Below are positions 18,503 to 35,395 of a stretch of DNA of 64,000 bases, in pieces. The position numbers and the translations under genes are program-made. The DNA lies in NCBI RefSeq assembly GCF_000719335.1, contig NZ_JOGB01000027.1, positions 1 to 64,000 on the forward strand. The letters are read 5' to 3'. Numbering within the stretch: position 1 is the first letter of the stretch; the number at the start of each line of letters is the position of its first letter. This DNA comes from Streptomyces sp. NRRL S-87 (GTDB lineage: Bacteria > Actinomycetota > Actinomycetes > Streptomycetales > Streptomycetaceae). Under the pieces are notes generated by a model. The model was given only the letters and a program-made list of their open reading frames with translations. It made no database searches and had not been told where the DNA came from.

Positions 18503-19147
18503 TCAGGCCCCCTTGGCCGCAGTGCGGACCAGGACGAGGCCGCCGTTCGGACCAGGAACCGCGCCCTTGATGAGGAGCAGGCCCTTCTCCGCGTCAACGG
18601 CGTGAACGGTCAGGTTCTGGGTGGTGACTCGGTCGTTACCCATGCGGCCGGCCATCTTCATGCCCTTGAAGACACGGCCCGGGGTGGCGCAGCCACCGAT
18701 CGAACCGGGCTTGCGGTGCACGCGGTGGGCACCGTGCGAAGCCTTGCCACCACGGAAGTTGTGGCGCTTCATGACACCGGCGAAGCCCTTGCCCTTGCTC
18801 GTGCCCGTGACGTCAACCTTGACGCCGGACTCGAACACCTCGGCAGTGACCTCCTGGCCCAGCGTGTACTCGCTGGCGTCGGAGGTGCGGATCTCCACCA
18901 GGTGGCGGCGCGGGGTCACGTCGGCCTTGGCGAAGTGGCCCTTGAGGGGCTTGTTCACCTTGCGCGGGTCGATCTCGCCGAAGGCGATCTGGACCGACTC
19001 GTAGCCGTCGATGTCGTTCGTACGGACCTGGGTGACAACGCAGGGTCCGGCCTTGACGACGGTCACCGGGACGACACGGTTGTTCTCGTCCCAGACCTGG
19101 GTCATGCCGAGCTTCTCGCCCAGGACGCCCTTGATCTGCTTAGCCAT
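18503..19147 (-). CDS. rplC: 50S ribosomal protein L3
   Basis: L3 is an early assembly protein whose loop reaches the peptidyl-transferase centre. The 214-residue protein begins [20 protein letters not shown] and has the loop [20 protein letters not shown] followed by [14 protein letters not shown]. It lies between rpsJ and rplD. Confidence 0.99.
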   Translation of the reverse strand: MAKQIKGVLGEKLGMTQVWDENNRVVPVTVVKAGPCVVTQVRTNDIDGYESVQIAFGEIDPRKVNKPLKGHFAKADVTPRRHLVEIRTSDASEYTLGQEVTAEVFESGVKVDVTGTSKGKGFAGVMKRHNFRGGKASHGAHRVHRKPGSIGGCATPGRVFKGMKMAGRMGNDRVTTQNLTVHAVDAEKGLLLIKGAVPGPNGGLVLVRTAAKGA

Positions 19148-19161
19148 CTTCTCCGCGCCTC

Positions 19162-19470
19162 TCAGAGCTTGATCTCGATGTCAACGCCGGCCGGAAGGTC
19201 CAGGCGCATCAGCGAGTCAACGGTCTTGGGCGTCGGGTCGAGGATGTCGATCAGGCGCTTGTGCGTGCGCATCTCGAAGTGCTCGCGCGAGTCCTTGTAC
19301 TTGTGCGGCGACTTGATGACGCAGTACACGTTCTTCTCAGTGGGCAGCGGCACCGGGCCCGCGACCGACGCACCAGTGCGGGTCACCGTCTCGACGATCT
19401 TCTTCGCCGAGGAGTCGATGACCTCGTGGTCGTAGGCCTTGAGCCGGATGCGGATCTTCTGTCCCGCCAT
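19162..19470 (-). CDS. rpsJ: 30S ribosomal protein S10
   Basis: S10 sits in the 30S head and, as NusE, joins the antitermination complex with NusB and NusG. The 102-residue protein begins [20 protein letters not shown], which is the usual family length. A longer in-frame extension into the leader lacks family similarity. It heads the S10 block; its long leader (19471-20018) carries the element shared with rpsL. Confidence 0.99.
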   Translation of the reverse strand: MAGQKIRIRLKAYDHEVIDSSAKKIVETVTRTGASVAGPVPLPTEKNVYCVIKSPHKYKDSREHFEMRTHKRLIDILDPTPKTVDSLMRLDLPAGVDIEIKL

Positions 19471-19538
19471 GGCTACTTCGTAGTCCTTTGTCTCAATGGA
19501 ACGCTCTGGTACTCGGCAAGCTGCGTCTCCGCCGCTTC

Positions 19539-19566
19539 TCTCCGACCCACGCGGTCGGGCGTGTCG
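19539..19566 (-). promoter_or_regulatory. 28-nt leader element shared with rpsL
   Basis: These 28 bases are identical to 24424-24451 in the rpsL leader. On the minus strand the element contains CCGACC and GGTCGG, a 6-bp stem around a 5-base loop. It lies about 70 bases before the rpsJ start. I infer a conserved transcript element, perhaps for antitermination, RNA processing or translational feedback; its function is unknown to me. Confidence 0.6.
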
Positions 19567-19894
19567 CGCCCCCTCTTCGAAAATTCCCATACGGAAATTC
19601 CCTGCTTGAGGGTTTGCGATCCTTTCCCGGACCACGCTTCGGGGGAGAAACACCCACCGAGTGCCTGGTCGGTACCCCGCCCACGCTTCCCGGAAGATTC
19701 CCGTACGTCCGCCCCATTGCTGCCCTGGGGCAGATAAAGGCGACGAGTACTGTGGGACTCGCTTCCGGTCCTCCCGGCGGGAGGCGCGCAGCATCGGTAC
19801 TCAACCGAGCAACTTGAACAGTCTGCCATACATCACGCAGAGGGCGCCAATCGCAAGCGGGAAGGGTACTCCAAGTCACATTTCGCAGGCGCAT

Positions 19895-19958
19895 GCGACA
19901 TGCCGACCGACCCCCTCCCACCGCTCGCGACATGCCGAGAGGCCCCGGTCCACCGCTC
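19895..19958. repeat. 32-bp tandem duplication between tuf and rpsJ
   Basis: Two head-to-tail copies (19895-19926 and 19927-19958) share GCGACATGCCGA at the start and CCACCGCTC near the end, with differences in the middle. They are non-coding and lie just past the tuf terminator stem. Confidence 0.65.
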
Positions 19959-20018
19959 GCGCGGCGGGCCGGGGCCCCTCAGTGGATGCTCCGGGGAGCT
20001 ACCAGGTCAGAGCACGAA

Positions 20019-21212
<1,194 letters not shown>

Positions 21213-21290
21213 TGGGGTCCTCCTGTGGAGTGGTTCTGTACGCCTTACTCATCGGCGCCAGGTGATCTTTGCTGGGATGCCGGCTCCCCC

Positions 21291-21321
21291 GGGGCAACGT
21301 CGACGGTTGCCGTGTTGCCCC
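21291..21321 (-). other. Hairpin in the fusA-tuf intergenic region
   Basis: GGGGCAAC and GTTGCCCC form an 8-bp stem around a 15-base loop, about 80-110 bases before the tuf start. Streptomycete tuf1 is known to be transcribed both with fusA and from its own promoter in this gap. The hairpin may reduce readthrough from fusA; this role is inferred. Confidence 0.5.
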
Positions 21322-21362
21322 AGGGACTCCGGTGACAAGCCTAAAGCGTGTACTCGGAAGAG

Positions 21363-23492
<2,130 letters not shown>

Positions 23493-23533
23493 AAGGCTTC
23501 AGTCTTCTCTCGGTCTCTCGATGTGGGTTGCGA

Positions 23534-24004
23534 CTACCAGCGGTAGTGCGCGAAGGCCTTGTTGGACTCGGCCATCTTGTGCGTGTCCTCGCGCTTCTTG
23601 ACAGCAGCGCCGAGGCCGTTCGAGGCGTCCAGCAGCTCGTTCATGAGGCGCTCGGTCATGGTCTTCTCGCGGCGGGCGCGGGAGTAACCCACGAGCCAGC
23701 GGAGGGCCAGGGTCGACTGGCGACCCGGCTTGACCTCGACCGGGACCTGGTAGGTCGCGCCACCGACACGGCGGGACTTGACCTCGAGGGACGGCTTGAC
23801 GTTCTCCAGCGCGCGCTTCAGCGTGATGACCGGGTCGTTGCCGGTCTTGTCACGGAGGCCTTCCATGGCGCCGTAGACGATGCGCTCGGCGGTGGAGCGC
23901 TTGCCGTCCAGCAGGATCTTGTTGATCAGCGACGTCACCAGAGGAGAGCCGTAGACCGGGTCGATGATGACCGGGCGCTTCGGGGCGGGGCCCTTACGAG
24001 GCAT
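23534..24004 (-). CDS. rpsG: 30S ribosomal protein S7
   Basis: S7 nucleates assembly of the 30S head and lies at the E site; in E. coli it also represses the str operon. The 156-residue protein begins [20 protein letters not shown] and ends in [13 protein letters not shown]. The ATG at 24004 lies two bases after the rpsL stop. Confidence 0.99.
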   Translation of the reverse strand: MPRKGPAPKRPVIIDPVYGSPLVTSLINKILLDGKRSTAERIVYGAMEGLRDKTGNDPVITLKRALENVKPSLEVKSRRVGGATYQVPVEVKPGRQSTLALRWLVGYSRARREKTMTERLMNELLDASNGLGAAVKKREDTHKMAESNKAFAHYRW

Positions 24005-24006
24005 TC

Positions 24007-24378
24007 TTACTTCTCCTTCTTGGCGCCGTAGCGGCTGCGGGCCTGCTTGCGGTTCTTGACAGCCTGCGTGTCAAGCGCACCGCGGATGATCTTGTAACGA
24101 ACACCCGGCAGGTCCTTCACACGGCCACCACGCACGAGCACGATCGAGTGCTCCTGCAGGTTGTGACCCTCACCCGGGATGTAGGCCGTGACCTCGATAC
24201 CCGAGGTCAGACGCACACGCGCGACCTTACGGAGGGCCGAGTTCGGCTTCTTCGGGGTGGTGGTGAAGACACGCGTGCAGACGCCGCGGCGCTGCGGCGA
24301 GGCGTTCAGCGCGGGCGTCTTCGTCTTCTCGACCTTGTCCTGCCGGCCCTTTCGGACCAGCTGCTGGATCGTAGGCAC
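24007..24378 (-). CDS. rpsL: 30S ribosomal protein S12
   Basis: S12 checks codon-anticodon pairing at the decoding site. The 123-residue protein starts at GTG 24378 ([20 protein letters not shown]), preceded by GGAGAAGTA. The two streptomycin-determining loops are wild type, with Lys43 in [11 protein letters not shown] and Lys88 in [12 protein letters not shown], so no resistance mutation is visible. It is the first gene of the str operon, and a promoter with clear -35 and -10 elements lies about 190 bases upstream. Confidence 0.99.
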   Translation of the reverse strand: MPTIQQLVRKGRQDKVEKTKTPALNASPQRRGVCTRVFTTTPKKPNSALRKVARVRLTSGIEVTAYIPGEGHNLQEHSIVLVRGGRVKDLPGVRYKIIRGALDTQAVKNRKQARSRYGAKKEK

Positions 24379-24423
24379 TACTTCTCCGGTTTCTGTGTGC
24401 CGTCGTAAAACTAACCTGGAACA

Positions 24424-24451
24424 TCTCCGACCCACGCGGTCGGGCGTGTCG
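24424..24451 (-). promoter_or_regulatory. 28-nt leader element shared with rpsJ
   Basis: This is an exact copy of the 28 bases at 19539-19566, here about 46-73 bases before the rpsL start. It includes the CCGACC/GGTCGG stem and loop. It lies downstream of the predicted rpsL promoter, so it should be in the RNA leader. Confidence 0.6.
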
Positions 24452-24565
24452 AATGCTGTAGGTCTCCGCACGGGGCGGGGACGAACAGATTGCGGTGGCT
24501 GCGGCTCCTCGTGTGCGGCGATGGACACGCACAGGAGCCCAGGCACACCCCAGGCACAAGGTCTG

Positions 24566-24594
24566 AGCGTACCTATCCCATCCACTCCGGTCAA
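24566..24594 (-). promoter_or_regulatory. Predicted rpsL promoter
   Basis: On the minus strand TTGACC (24589-24594) and TACGCT (24566-24571) are 17 bases apart, a good match to the vegetative streptomycete consensus. The start site should be near 24559, giving a leader of about 180 bases that contains the shared element. The remainder of the 314-base divergent gap (24379-24692) shows no gene and must hold the promoter of the plus-strand membrane protein, perhaps with the -10 TAGACT at 24647-24652. Confidence 0.65.
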
Positions 24595-24692
24595 AACAAA
24601 TGCCCACGCCCCGCAGGAGCCCCAGCGTCCGCTGGACATAACACCCTAGACTCCCCTATCGCATGCCATAAAGGGCTACGGAGGGGAACATC

Positions 24693-27221
24693 GTGGGGAT
24701 CACGACGTCAGGGGCCCGTCGGGCCGGGTCCGTACCGCTGGATCCTGCCCTCCCGACAAGACCCAACGATCCCCGCCGCCGCTGGTCACCACCGGCGGCG
24801 GAGCCGCTGTACGCCCCGGCCCTCGCCTTCGTGCTCACCACGGCCGCCTTCTGCACCGCCTGGGCACTGCGCGGCCAGACCCCCTTCGGCGCCCGGCCGC
24901 GCGCCGTCAACGACCAGGCGAACCAGTACGTCCCGTTCCACAAGGGACTGTGGGACCTCGTCCACGGCCACGGCGCCGGCGACCTCCTCTTCAACTGGCG
25001 CGGCGGCTTCGGCCAGCAGTACCTGGCCGATTACGCCACCTACCTGGGCAACCCCTTCTCGTGGCTGACCGTCCTGGTCCCCCGCCGCCACGTCGACATC
25101 GCCGTCTTCGCCCTGAGCCCCCTGACCATGGGCCTGGCCGCCGCCCTGATGGCCGTCTACCTGGGCCGGCTCGCTCCCGGCTCCTGGTGGCAGCGCGGCG
25201 TGCTCGGCGCCTGCTACGGCCTGTGCGGCTGGGCGCTCAGCGACGCCTCCTACATCCCCATGTGGCTCTGGGGCCTGGCCGCACTCCCGCTGCTGGGCAT
25301 CGCCGTCGAGTGGTGCGTCGAGGGCCGGCGCTGGCCGGCCGCCGCACTGCTGGTGGCGCTCGCCTGGGCCGGCAACTTCTACACCGGGATGATGGCCACG
25401 ATCGCCGCCACCGTGCTGCTGGCCGTCCGCCTGCTGACGCTGCCGCTGACCGGGCGGGAGCGGGGCCGGGCGCTCGTACGCGCGTACACCGCGGCCGGCA
25501 CCGGCATCCTGCTGGTCCTGCCGCTGCTGCTGCCGTCCTACCTCGCCAGCAAGGCCTCCCAGCCGACCGGGGTGGGCAGCTTCGACCCGCAGCCCCTGGA
25601 CGTCTTCCTCACCGGGATGCTGCCGGCCACCCACCTGTGGGGCGGCCGACCGCGGCTGTACGTCGCCTCGCTCGCGCTGGTCCTGGCCCTCTCGTTCTTC
25701 TTCGACCGGCGCACGGCCGGCCGCACCCGGCTGGTCTGGGGAGCGGCGCTGGTGCTGGTCGCCGCCTCCTTCCAGTTCCCGCCCACCCAGTTCGTCTGGC
25801 ACGGACTGGCGGTGCCGAACGGCAACCCGTACCGCGAGGCCTTCGTCTTCAGCGCCCTGGTCGTGATCGTGGCCTGGATGGCCCTGGCCGGCCGGCCGCG
25901 CCCCGCGCAGCTCGCGGCGGGCCTCGGCGTCCTCGTCGGCGCGACCTTCCTGCTCCGCCGCACGGACGACTTCGGATCCGCCACCTGGGTCGCGGTGCTC
26001 GGCGGCGGCGCGCTCTCGCTGGCCGCACTGCTCCTGTACCTGCACGGGGGGCGGCGGCTGCTGCCGGTCGCCGCCGTCCTGATGGCGGCGGTCGTGCTGG
26101 CCGAGTCCGCCCTCGCGGCCACCGTGGCGGACACCCGCCGGGCGCGGGAGCGGTGGGCGCAGCCGGCCGCCACCGCCGGGGCCTCCTTCGACCACCGGCT
26201 GGCCGCCGTGGACCGGGTCGACGGCTGGCCGCGCTACCGCACCGACTCGGGCCTGCCGCAGAACGCGTACAACGACGCCCTCGGCTTCCGGGCGGAGGGG
26301 CCGCAGTACTACAGCAGCTACCTCTCCCGGGCCACGTACCGGGCGCTGGAGCCGCTCGGCTACGGCTTCAAGAACGACGGGCGCACGTTCTTCGGCGCCG
26401 ACGACCCCGTGTTGGACGCGGTCTTCTCCATCGGCGCCCGGGTCCGCCCCGCCGCCGGCGCCCCAGCGGCCTGGACCGGCTCGGTCTTCCCCGCTCCCCC
26501 GCTGGTGACCGTGCGCACCGCCCCGTACGCCTCCCCCCACCCGGCGGGCGTCTGGTCCCGCCGCGAAGAGGTCCTCGGCGCCACGGTCTACGAGGTCCCG
26601 GCGGGTCCCGCGCACCTGCCGGCGTACACCGCCCGCTGCACCCCCGGCACCGAGGCCTTCTGGTACTCCCCCGGCCTGACCGGCACCCTGACCGCGGCCG
26701 GCGCCTCCCACCCGCTCGCCGCCCGCCGGACGGGCGTGCTGCGGCTGGGCACCGTGCCCGCCTCGGGCCGCGTCGAGATCTCCGTACGGGCCCGCGGCGG
26801 GACCCCCGCCCACCCGCTGGCCTGCCTCGACCCGACCGCGCTCGGGCGGGCCGTCCGGCACCTGACCGCCACCGGCGCCACCCGCGTCGCCGTCGCCGGC
26901 CACTCCCTCACCGCGACCCTCCCGCCGCGGACCGCCGGCACCGCGGCCCGGACCACCCGAACCGCCGCCCCCGCGTCCGCGCCGGCCACGGCGGTCGTCG
27001 CCACCACGGCCGTACCGGGCTGGCACTGCTCCGGCCCGGCCACCCCCTTCCACGGCCTCCTCGCCGTGCGCCTCGCCCCCGGCACCGACCGGGTCTCCTG
27101 CTCCTTCACCCCGCCCGGCCTCGTCCCCGCCCTCGCCGGCGCCGCCCTCGGCCTGCTCGCCCTCACCGCCGTGGCCGCGGCCCCGCTGCTGCGCCGCCGG
27201 CGCGCGGCCCGACTGCCCTGA
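24693..27221 (+). CDS. YfhO-type polytopic membrane protein
   Basis: The 842-residue protein has about a dozen hydrophobic helices, an N-terminal external loop with NDQANQYVPFHKGLWDLV, and a large extracytoplasmic C-terminal domain ending in one more helix (ALAGAALGLLALTAVAAAPL). This layout matches the YfhO family, thought to be glycosyltransferase-like enzymes acting on lipid-linked sugars in cell-wall polymer modification; the substrate here is unknown. The GTG start at 24693 follows GGAGGGGAAC. It is divergent from rpsL and convergent with rpoC, with which it shares a terminator. Confidence 0.85.
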   Translation: MGITTSGARRAGSVPLDPALPTRPNDPRRRWSPPAAEPLYAPALAFVLTTAAFCTAWALRGQTPFGARPRAVNDQANQYVPFHKGLWDLVHGHGAGDLLFNWRGGFGQQYLADYATYLGNPFSWLTVLVPRRHVDIAVFALSPLTMGLAAALMAVYLGRLAPGSWWQRGVLGACYGLCGWALSDASYIPMWLWGLAALPLLGIAVEWCVEGRRWPAAALLVALAWAGNFYTGMMATIAATVLLAVRLLTLPLTGRERGRALVRAYTAAGTGILLVLPLLLPSYLASKASQPTGVGSFDPQPLDVFLTGMLPATHLWGGRPRLYVASLALVLALSFFFDRRTAGRTRLVWGAALVLVAASFQFPPTQFVWHGLAVPNGNPYREAFVFSALVVIVAWMALAGRPRPAQLAAGLGVLVGATFLLRRTDDFGSATWVAVLGGGALSLAALLLYLHGGRRLLPVAAVLMAAVVLAESALAATVADTRRARERWAQPAATAGASFDHRLAAVDRVDGWPRYRTDSGLPQNAYNDALGFRAEGPQYYSSYLSRATYRALEPLGYGFKNDGRTFFGADDPVLDAVFSIGARVRPAAGAPAAWTGSVFPAPPLVTVRTAPYASPHPAGVWSRREEVLGATVYEVPAGPAHLPAYTARCTPGTEAFWYSPGLTGTLTAAGASHPLAARRTGVLRLGTVPASGRVEISVRARGGTPAHPLACLDPTALGRAVRHLTATGATRVAVAGHSLTATLPPRTAGTAARTTRTAAPASAPATAVVATTAVPGWHCSGPATPFHGLLAVRLAPGTDRVSCSFTPPGLVPALAGAALGLLALTAVAAAPLLRRRRAARLP

Positions 27222-27250
27222 CCACCGCCCCCGGGACCCCCGGGCACGCG

Positions 27251-27288
27251 GAAGCCCCCCGCCGCTCCACGGAGCGACGGGGGGCTTC
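27251..27288. terminator. Bidirectional terminator between the YfhO-like gene and rpoC
   Basis: GAAGCCCCCCG and CGGGGGGCTTC form an 11-bp stem, and inside it CGCTC/GAGCG pairs further. It lies 30 bases after the stop of the membrane protein gene and 11 bases after the rpoC stop, so it can serve both converging transcripts. Confidence 0.85.
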
Positions 27289-27298
27289 TCGGTGACTC

Positions 27299-31198
<3,900 letters not shown>

Positions 31199-31255
31199 TG
31201 TGCGTCAATCCCTCTTTCGGGGTCGTGTCTCTTGATCAGTGGTCTGAAACGGTCC

Positions 31256-31296
31256 CGGGCGGCGGGGGCTCCTCGTGGGAGCCCCCGCCGGGCCCG
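31256..31296 (-). other. Large hairpin between rpoB and rpoC
   Basis: GGCGGGGGCTCC and GGAGCCCCCGCC pair around a short loop, with extension by GGGC and GCCC on the outer side. It begins immediately past the rpoB stop. No U-tract follows on the minus strand, so it is more likely an mRNA-stabilising or processing structure, or a partial attenuator, than a full terminator. Confidence 0.7.
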
Positions 31297-34200
31297 TCAG
31301 ACCTCTTCGACGCTGCTCGGCTCGCGCCGGGACAGGTCGATACCGAGCTCCTCCGCCGCGCGGAAGACGTCCTCGTCGGTGTCGCGCATCTCGATGGACA
31401 TGCCGTCCGAGGACAGCACCTCCACGTTGAGGCAGAGCGACTGCATTTCCTTGATGAGCACCTTGAAGGACTCGGGAATGCCCGGCTCGGGGATGTTCTC
31501 GCCCTTGACGATGGCCTCGTAGACCTTCACTCGGCCGGTGACGTCGTCGGACTTGATGGTCAGCAGCTCCTGGAGGGCGTACGCGGCGCCGTAAGCCTCG
31601 AGCGCCCACACCTCCATCTCACCGAAGCGCTGGCCACCGAACTGCGCCTTACCACCCAGCGGCTGCTGCGTGATCATCGAGTACGGACCGGTCGAGCGGG
31701 CGTGGAGCTTGTCGTCGACCAGGTGGTGGAGCTTGAGGATGTACATGTACCCGACCGAGATCGGGTCCGGGAACGGCTCACCGGAGCGGCCGTCGAACAG
31801 GCGCGCCTTGCCGGACGGGAGCACCATGCGCTCGCCGTCGCGGTTCGGGATCGTGTGCTGCAGCAGACCGGCCAGCTCGTCCTCGCGGGCACCGTCGAAG
31901 ACCGGGGTCGCGACGTTGGTGCCGGGGGCGACCTGGTCGGCACCGATGGCCTGCAGGCGCTGGGCCCAGTCGTCGGCCAGGCCGGAGACGTCCCAGCCGC
32001 GGCTGGCGAGCCAGCCGAGGTGGATCTCGAGGACCTGTCCCGGGTTCATTCGGGACGGGACACCGAGCGGGTTGAGGATGATGTCGACCGGGGTGCCGTC
32101 CTCGAGGAAGGGCATGTCCTCGATCGGGAGGATCTTGGAGATGACACCCTTGTTGCCGTGGCGGCCGGCGAGCTTGTCACCGTCGGTGATCTTGCGCTTC
32201 TGGGCGACGTAGACGCGGACCAGCTGGTTCACGCCCGGAGGAAGCTCGTCGCCCTCCTCGCGGTCGAAGACGCGGACACCGATGACCTTGCCGATCTCAC
32301 CGTGAGGGACCTTGAGCGAGGTGTCACGCACCTCGCGGGCCTTCTCACCGAAGATCGCGCGGAGCAGGCGCTCCTCGGGGGTCAGCTCGGTCTCACCCTT
32401 GGGCGTGACCTTGCCGACCAGGATGTCGCCGGCGACGACGTCCGCACCGATGCGGATGATGCCGCGCTCGTCGAGGTCGGCGAGGACCTCCTCGGAGACG
32501 TTCGGGATGTCCCGGGTGATCTCCTCGGGGCCCAGCTTGGTGTCACGGGCGTCGACCTCGTGCTCCTCGATGTGGATCGAGGAGAGGACGTCGTCCTGCA
32601 CGAGGCGCTGCGACAGGATGATCGCGTCCTCGTAGTTGTGGCCCTCCCACGGCATGAACGCCACGAGCAGGTTCTTGCCGAGGGCCATCTCGCCCTCTTC
32701 GGTCGCCGGGCCGTCGGCGAGGACCTGGGCCTCGACGACGCGGTCGCCCTCGTTGACGACGACCTTCTGGTTGACCGAGGTGCCCTGGTTCGAGCGGGAG
32801 AACTTGGCGACGCGGTACGTGGTGTACGTGCCGTCGTCGTTGGCGACGGTGACGTAGTCGGCCGAGACCTCCTGGACGACACCGTCCTTCTCCGCCTTGA
32901 TGCTGTCGCCGGCGTCGACCGCACAGCGGTACTCCATGCCGGTGCCGACCAGCGGGGCCTCCGCCTTGATGAGCGGAACGGCCTGGCGCATCATGTTCGC
33001 GCCCATGAGGGCACGGTTGGCGTCGTCGTGCTCGAGGAAGGGGATCATCGCGGTCGCGACGGACACCATCTGGCGCGGCGAGACGTCCATGTAGTCCACG
33101 TCGGACGGCTCGACGTAGTCGACCTCGCCGCCACGCTTGCGGACCAGGACGCGGTTCTCGGTGAAGCGCAGGTTCTCGTCCAGGCGGGCGTTCGCCTGGG
33201 CGATGACGAAGCGGTCCTCCTCGTCGGCGGTGACGTAGTCGACCTCGTCGGTGACCTGGCCGTCGACGACCTTGCGGTACGGCGTCTCGATGAAGCCGAA
33301 CGCGTTGACGCGGCCGTACGAGGCGAGCGAACCGATCAGACCGATGTTCGGGCCTTCGGGGGTCTCGATCGGGCACATGCGTCCGTAGTGGGACGGGTGC
33401 ACGTCACGGACCTCGAAGCCGGCCCGCTCACGGCTCAGACCGCCGGGGCCCAGCGCCGAGAGACGACGCTTGTGGGTCAGGCCCGACAGCGGGTTGTTCT
33501 GGTCCATGAACTGCGACAGCTGGCTGGTGCCGAAGAACTCCTTGATGGAGGCGACGACCGGCCGGATGTTGATCAGGGTCTGCGGCGTGATCGCCTCGAC
33601 GTCCTGGGTGGTCATGCGCTCGCGCACGACGCGCTCCATACGGGCCAGACCCGTACGGACCTGGTTCTGGATGAGCTCGCCGACGTTGCGCAGACGACGG
33701 TTGCCGAAGTGGTCGATGTCATCGACCTCGACGACGATGCTGGTGCCGTTCTCGCCGATCGTCTCGGTCTCGCCCGCGTGCAGCTTGACCAGGTACTTGA
33801 TCGTCGCGATGACGTCGTCGACCGTCAGCACGCCGGCGTCGAGCGGCTCGTCGGCACCGAGCTTCTTGTTGACCTTGTAGCGGCCGACCTTGGCCAGGTC
33901 GTAGCGCTTCGGGTTGAAGTACAGGTTCTCCAGCAGCGTCTGCGCGGCCTCACGGGTCGGGGGCTCGCCCGGGCGCAGCTTGCGGTAGATGTCGAGCAGC
34001 GCGTCGTCCTGGCCCTGGGTGTGGTCCTTCTCCAGGGTGGCGCGCATGGACTCGTACTCGCCGAACTCCTCGAGGATCTGCTCGGTGGTGTAGCCGAGCG
34101 CCTTCAGGAGGACGGTGACGGACTGCTTGCGCTTGCGGTCGATGCGGACACCGACCATGTCGCGCTTGTCGACCTCCATCTCCAGCCAGGCACCCCGGGA

Positions 34201-34779
34201 CGGGATGATCTTGGCGGAGTAGATGTCCTTGTCGGACGTCTTGTCGATGGAGGAGTCGAAGTAGACACCGGGCGAACGGACGAGCTGCGACACCACGACA
34301 CGCTCGGTGCCGTTGATGACGAAGGTGCCCTTGTTCGTCATGAGCGGGAAGTCGCCCATGAAGACCGTCTGGGACTTGATCTCACCGGTCTCGTTGTTGG
34401 TGAACTCGGCCGTGACGAAGAGCGGGGCCGCGTACGTGAAGTCGCGCTCCTTGCACTCGTCGACGGAGTTCTTCGCCGGCTCGAAGCGGTGGTCGCGGAA
34501 GGTCAGCGACATCGACCCGGAGAAGTCCTCGATCGGCGAGATCTCCTCGAAGATCTCTTCCAGACCGGACTTGGTGGGGACGTCCTGTCCACTCTCGAGA
34601 GCGGCCTCGACGCGAGCCTTCCAGGCGGCGTTGCCGAGCAGCCAGTCAAAGCTCTCGGTCTGCAGCGCCAGGAGGTTCGGAACCTCGAGGGGCTCCTTGA
34701 TCTTTGCAAAGGAGATGCGCAGCGGGGCAGTGCTGGCGCCGTTGTTCGTATTGGTCGAGGCGTTGCGCGAGGCGGCCAA
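31297..34779 (-). CDS. rpoB: DNA-directed RNA polymerase subunit beta
   Basis: The 1160-residue subunit starts at TTG 34779 ([20 protein letters not shown]), the start used in other streptomycetes, preceded by GGAAGG. The longer in-frame extension to 34836 has no ribosome-binding site. The rifampicin pocket (about residues 416-445) reads [20 protein letters not shown] then [10 protein letters not shown]. The Asp, His and Ser at the usual mutation sites are wild type, and it is not the Asn-bearing resistant form found in second copies. The beta flap and the C-terminal clamp ([20 protein letters not shown]) are present. Confidence 0.99.
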   Translation of the reverse strand: MAASRNASTNTNNGASTAPLRISFAKIKEPLEVPNLLALQTESFDWLLGNAAWKARVEAALESGQDVPTKSGLEEIFEEISPIEDFSGSMSLTFRDHRFEPAKNSVDECKERDFTYAAPLFVTAEFTNNETGEIKSQTVFMGDFPLMTNKGTFVINGTERVVVSQLVRSPGVYFDSSIDKTSDKDIYSAKIIPSRGAWLEMEVDKRDMVGVRIDRKRKQSVTVLLKALGYTTEQILEEFGEYESMRATLEKDHTQGQDDALLDIYRKLRPGEPPTREAAQTLLENLYFNPKRYDLAKVGRYKVNKKLGADEPLDAGVLTVDDVIATIKYLVKLHAGETETIGENGTSIVVEVDDIDHFGNRRLRNVGELIQNQVRTGLARMERVVRERMTTQDVEAITPQTLINIRPVVASIKEFFGTSQLSQFMDQNNPLSGLTHKRRLSALGPGGLSRERAGFEVRDVHPSHYGRMCPIETPEGPNIGLIGSLASYGRVNAFGFIETPYRKVVDGQVTDEVDYVTADEEDRFVIAQANARLDENLRFTENRVLVRKRGGEVDYVEPSDVDYMDVSPRQMVSVATAMIPFLEHDDANRALMGANMMRQAVPLIKAEAPLVGTGMEYRCAVDAGDSIKAEKDGVVQEVSADYVTVANDDGTYTTYRVAKFSRSNQGTSVNQKVVVNEGDRVVEAQVLADGPATEEGEMALGKNLLVAFMPWEGHNYEDAIILSQRLVQDDVLSSIHIEEHEVDARDTKLGPEEITRDIPNVSEEVLADLDERGIIRIGADVVAGDILVGKVTPKGETELTPEERLLRAIFGEKAREVRDTSLKVPHGEIGKVIGVRVFDREEGDELPPGVNQLVRVYVAQKRKITDGDKLAGRHGNKGVISKILPIEDMPFLEDGTPVDIILNPLGVPSRMNPGQVLEIHLGWLASRGWDVSGLADDWAQRLQAIGADQVAPGTNVATPVFDGAREDELAGLLQHTIPNRDGERMVLPSGKARLFDGRSGEPFPDPISVGYMYILKLHHLVDDKLHARSTGPYSMITQQPLGGKAQFGGQRFGEMEVWALEAYGAAYALQELLTIKSDDVTGRVKVYEAIVKGENIPEPGIPESFKVLIKEMQSLCLNVEVLSSDGMSIEMRDTDEDVFRAAEELGIDLSRREPSSVEEV

Positions 34780-34960
34780 GAGGGGGTCCTTCCGAGGGCT
34801 CGGACTCACTACGCGCGTACCGGTCCCAGCCGACACAGAAGACGAGGTACCCCTCAGCTGGCGGAAAAGGCCAGGTCAGGGACTATCCATCCGGTGTGCT
34901 CGAGCGTGGGCATGCCCCTGGCGACGGGCAGGGGGCAGCTAACAGGCAGCGCAAAGGGTC

Positions 34961-34989
34961 AGTGTAGCCACTTGGCTCACTGATGTCCA
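34961..34989 (-). promoter_or_regulatory. Predicted rpoB promoter
   Basis: On the minus strand TGGACA (34984-34989) and TACACT (34961-34966) are 17 bases apart. They differ from the vegetative consensus by one and two bases. The predicted start is near 34954, about 175 bases before the TTG start of rpoB. Confidence 0.6.
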
Positions 34990-35294
34990 GACCAGGTTTC
35001 CGGAGTCCGGCAACAGGCCCTTCCCCACGTTGTTCACACCGTCCACGCTGCAGCCCTCGTGTGCAGAGCGCGTATCAGTACTGCCCTCTTCGTAACCGAT
35101 CCATGCCTCGGACTTGGATCGGCGTAGCGACGCGTCCTGAGAATTGCGCGCCGCGTGCCGTTCGTCAAGGCCCCCCGCCCCGTACGGGCCGTCAGCGGGC
35201 CCGTGCGGGCCATCGCCGGGCCGTGCGCGGGGGCACGACGAAGATCACCTTACTCCCCGGGAACGAGAGGGCAAGCCGACGGTCACGGGAACGC

Positions 35295-35330
35295 CGAAGG
35301 GCGACCACCCTTGCGGGTGATCGCCCTTCG
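35295..35330 (-). terminator. rplL-rpoB attenuator hairpin
   Basis: CGAAGGGCGACCACCC and GGGTGATCGCCCTTCG form a 16-base stem with one mismatch around a TTGC loop. It lies 66 bases past the rplL stop. Partial termination at this point is established for rplL-rpoB in many bacteria and lowers polymerase output relative to L10/L12. Confidence 0.8.
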
Positions 35331-35395
35331 TCACAAGCAGTCCCCGCCGGACGCCCTCAGGGGGCGGTCAGCGGTGCGTGGACGCTCGGAAGGTC

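Larger units (their letters stand above)
19471..20018. other. rpsJ leader and tuf-rpsJ intergenic region
   Basis: No gene is visible in these 548 bases. From the tuf side they hold a GC-rich hairpin with GGCCCCGG/CCGGGGCC pairing (19939-19979, probable tuf terminator) and a 32-bp tandem repeat (19895-19958). Next come a likely promoter region near 19815-19865, where TATGGCAGACT reads on the minus strand without an ideal -35, and a CCTCCCG/CGGGAGG hairpin (19770-19784). The 28-nt element shared with the rpsL leader is at 19539-19566. The transcribed leader is probably over 300 bases long. Confidence 0.6.
34780..35395. other. rplL-rpoB intergenic region
   Basis: These 616 bases hold no gene. 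They contain the attenuator/terminator hairpin (35295-35330) soon after rplL, the predicted rpoB promoter (34961-34989) and about 170 bases of rpoB leader. This long gap is usual in streptomycetes and lets RNA polymerase genes be set apart from the rplJL transcript. Confidence 0.7.

Noticed and set aside
24007..24378. Possible streptomycin-resistant S12
   Set aside because: Lys43 and Lys88 are both wild type.
31297..34779. Possible rifampicin-resistant or second-copy RpoB
   Set aside because: The resistance region has the usual Asp, His and Ser residues, and the gene is in its normal operon.
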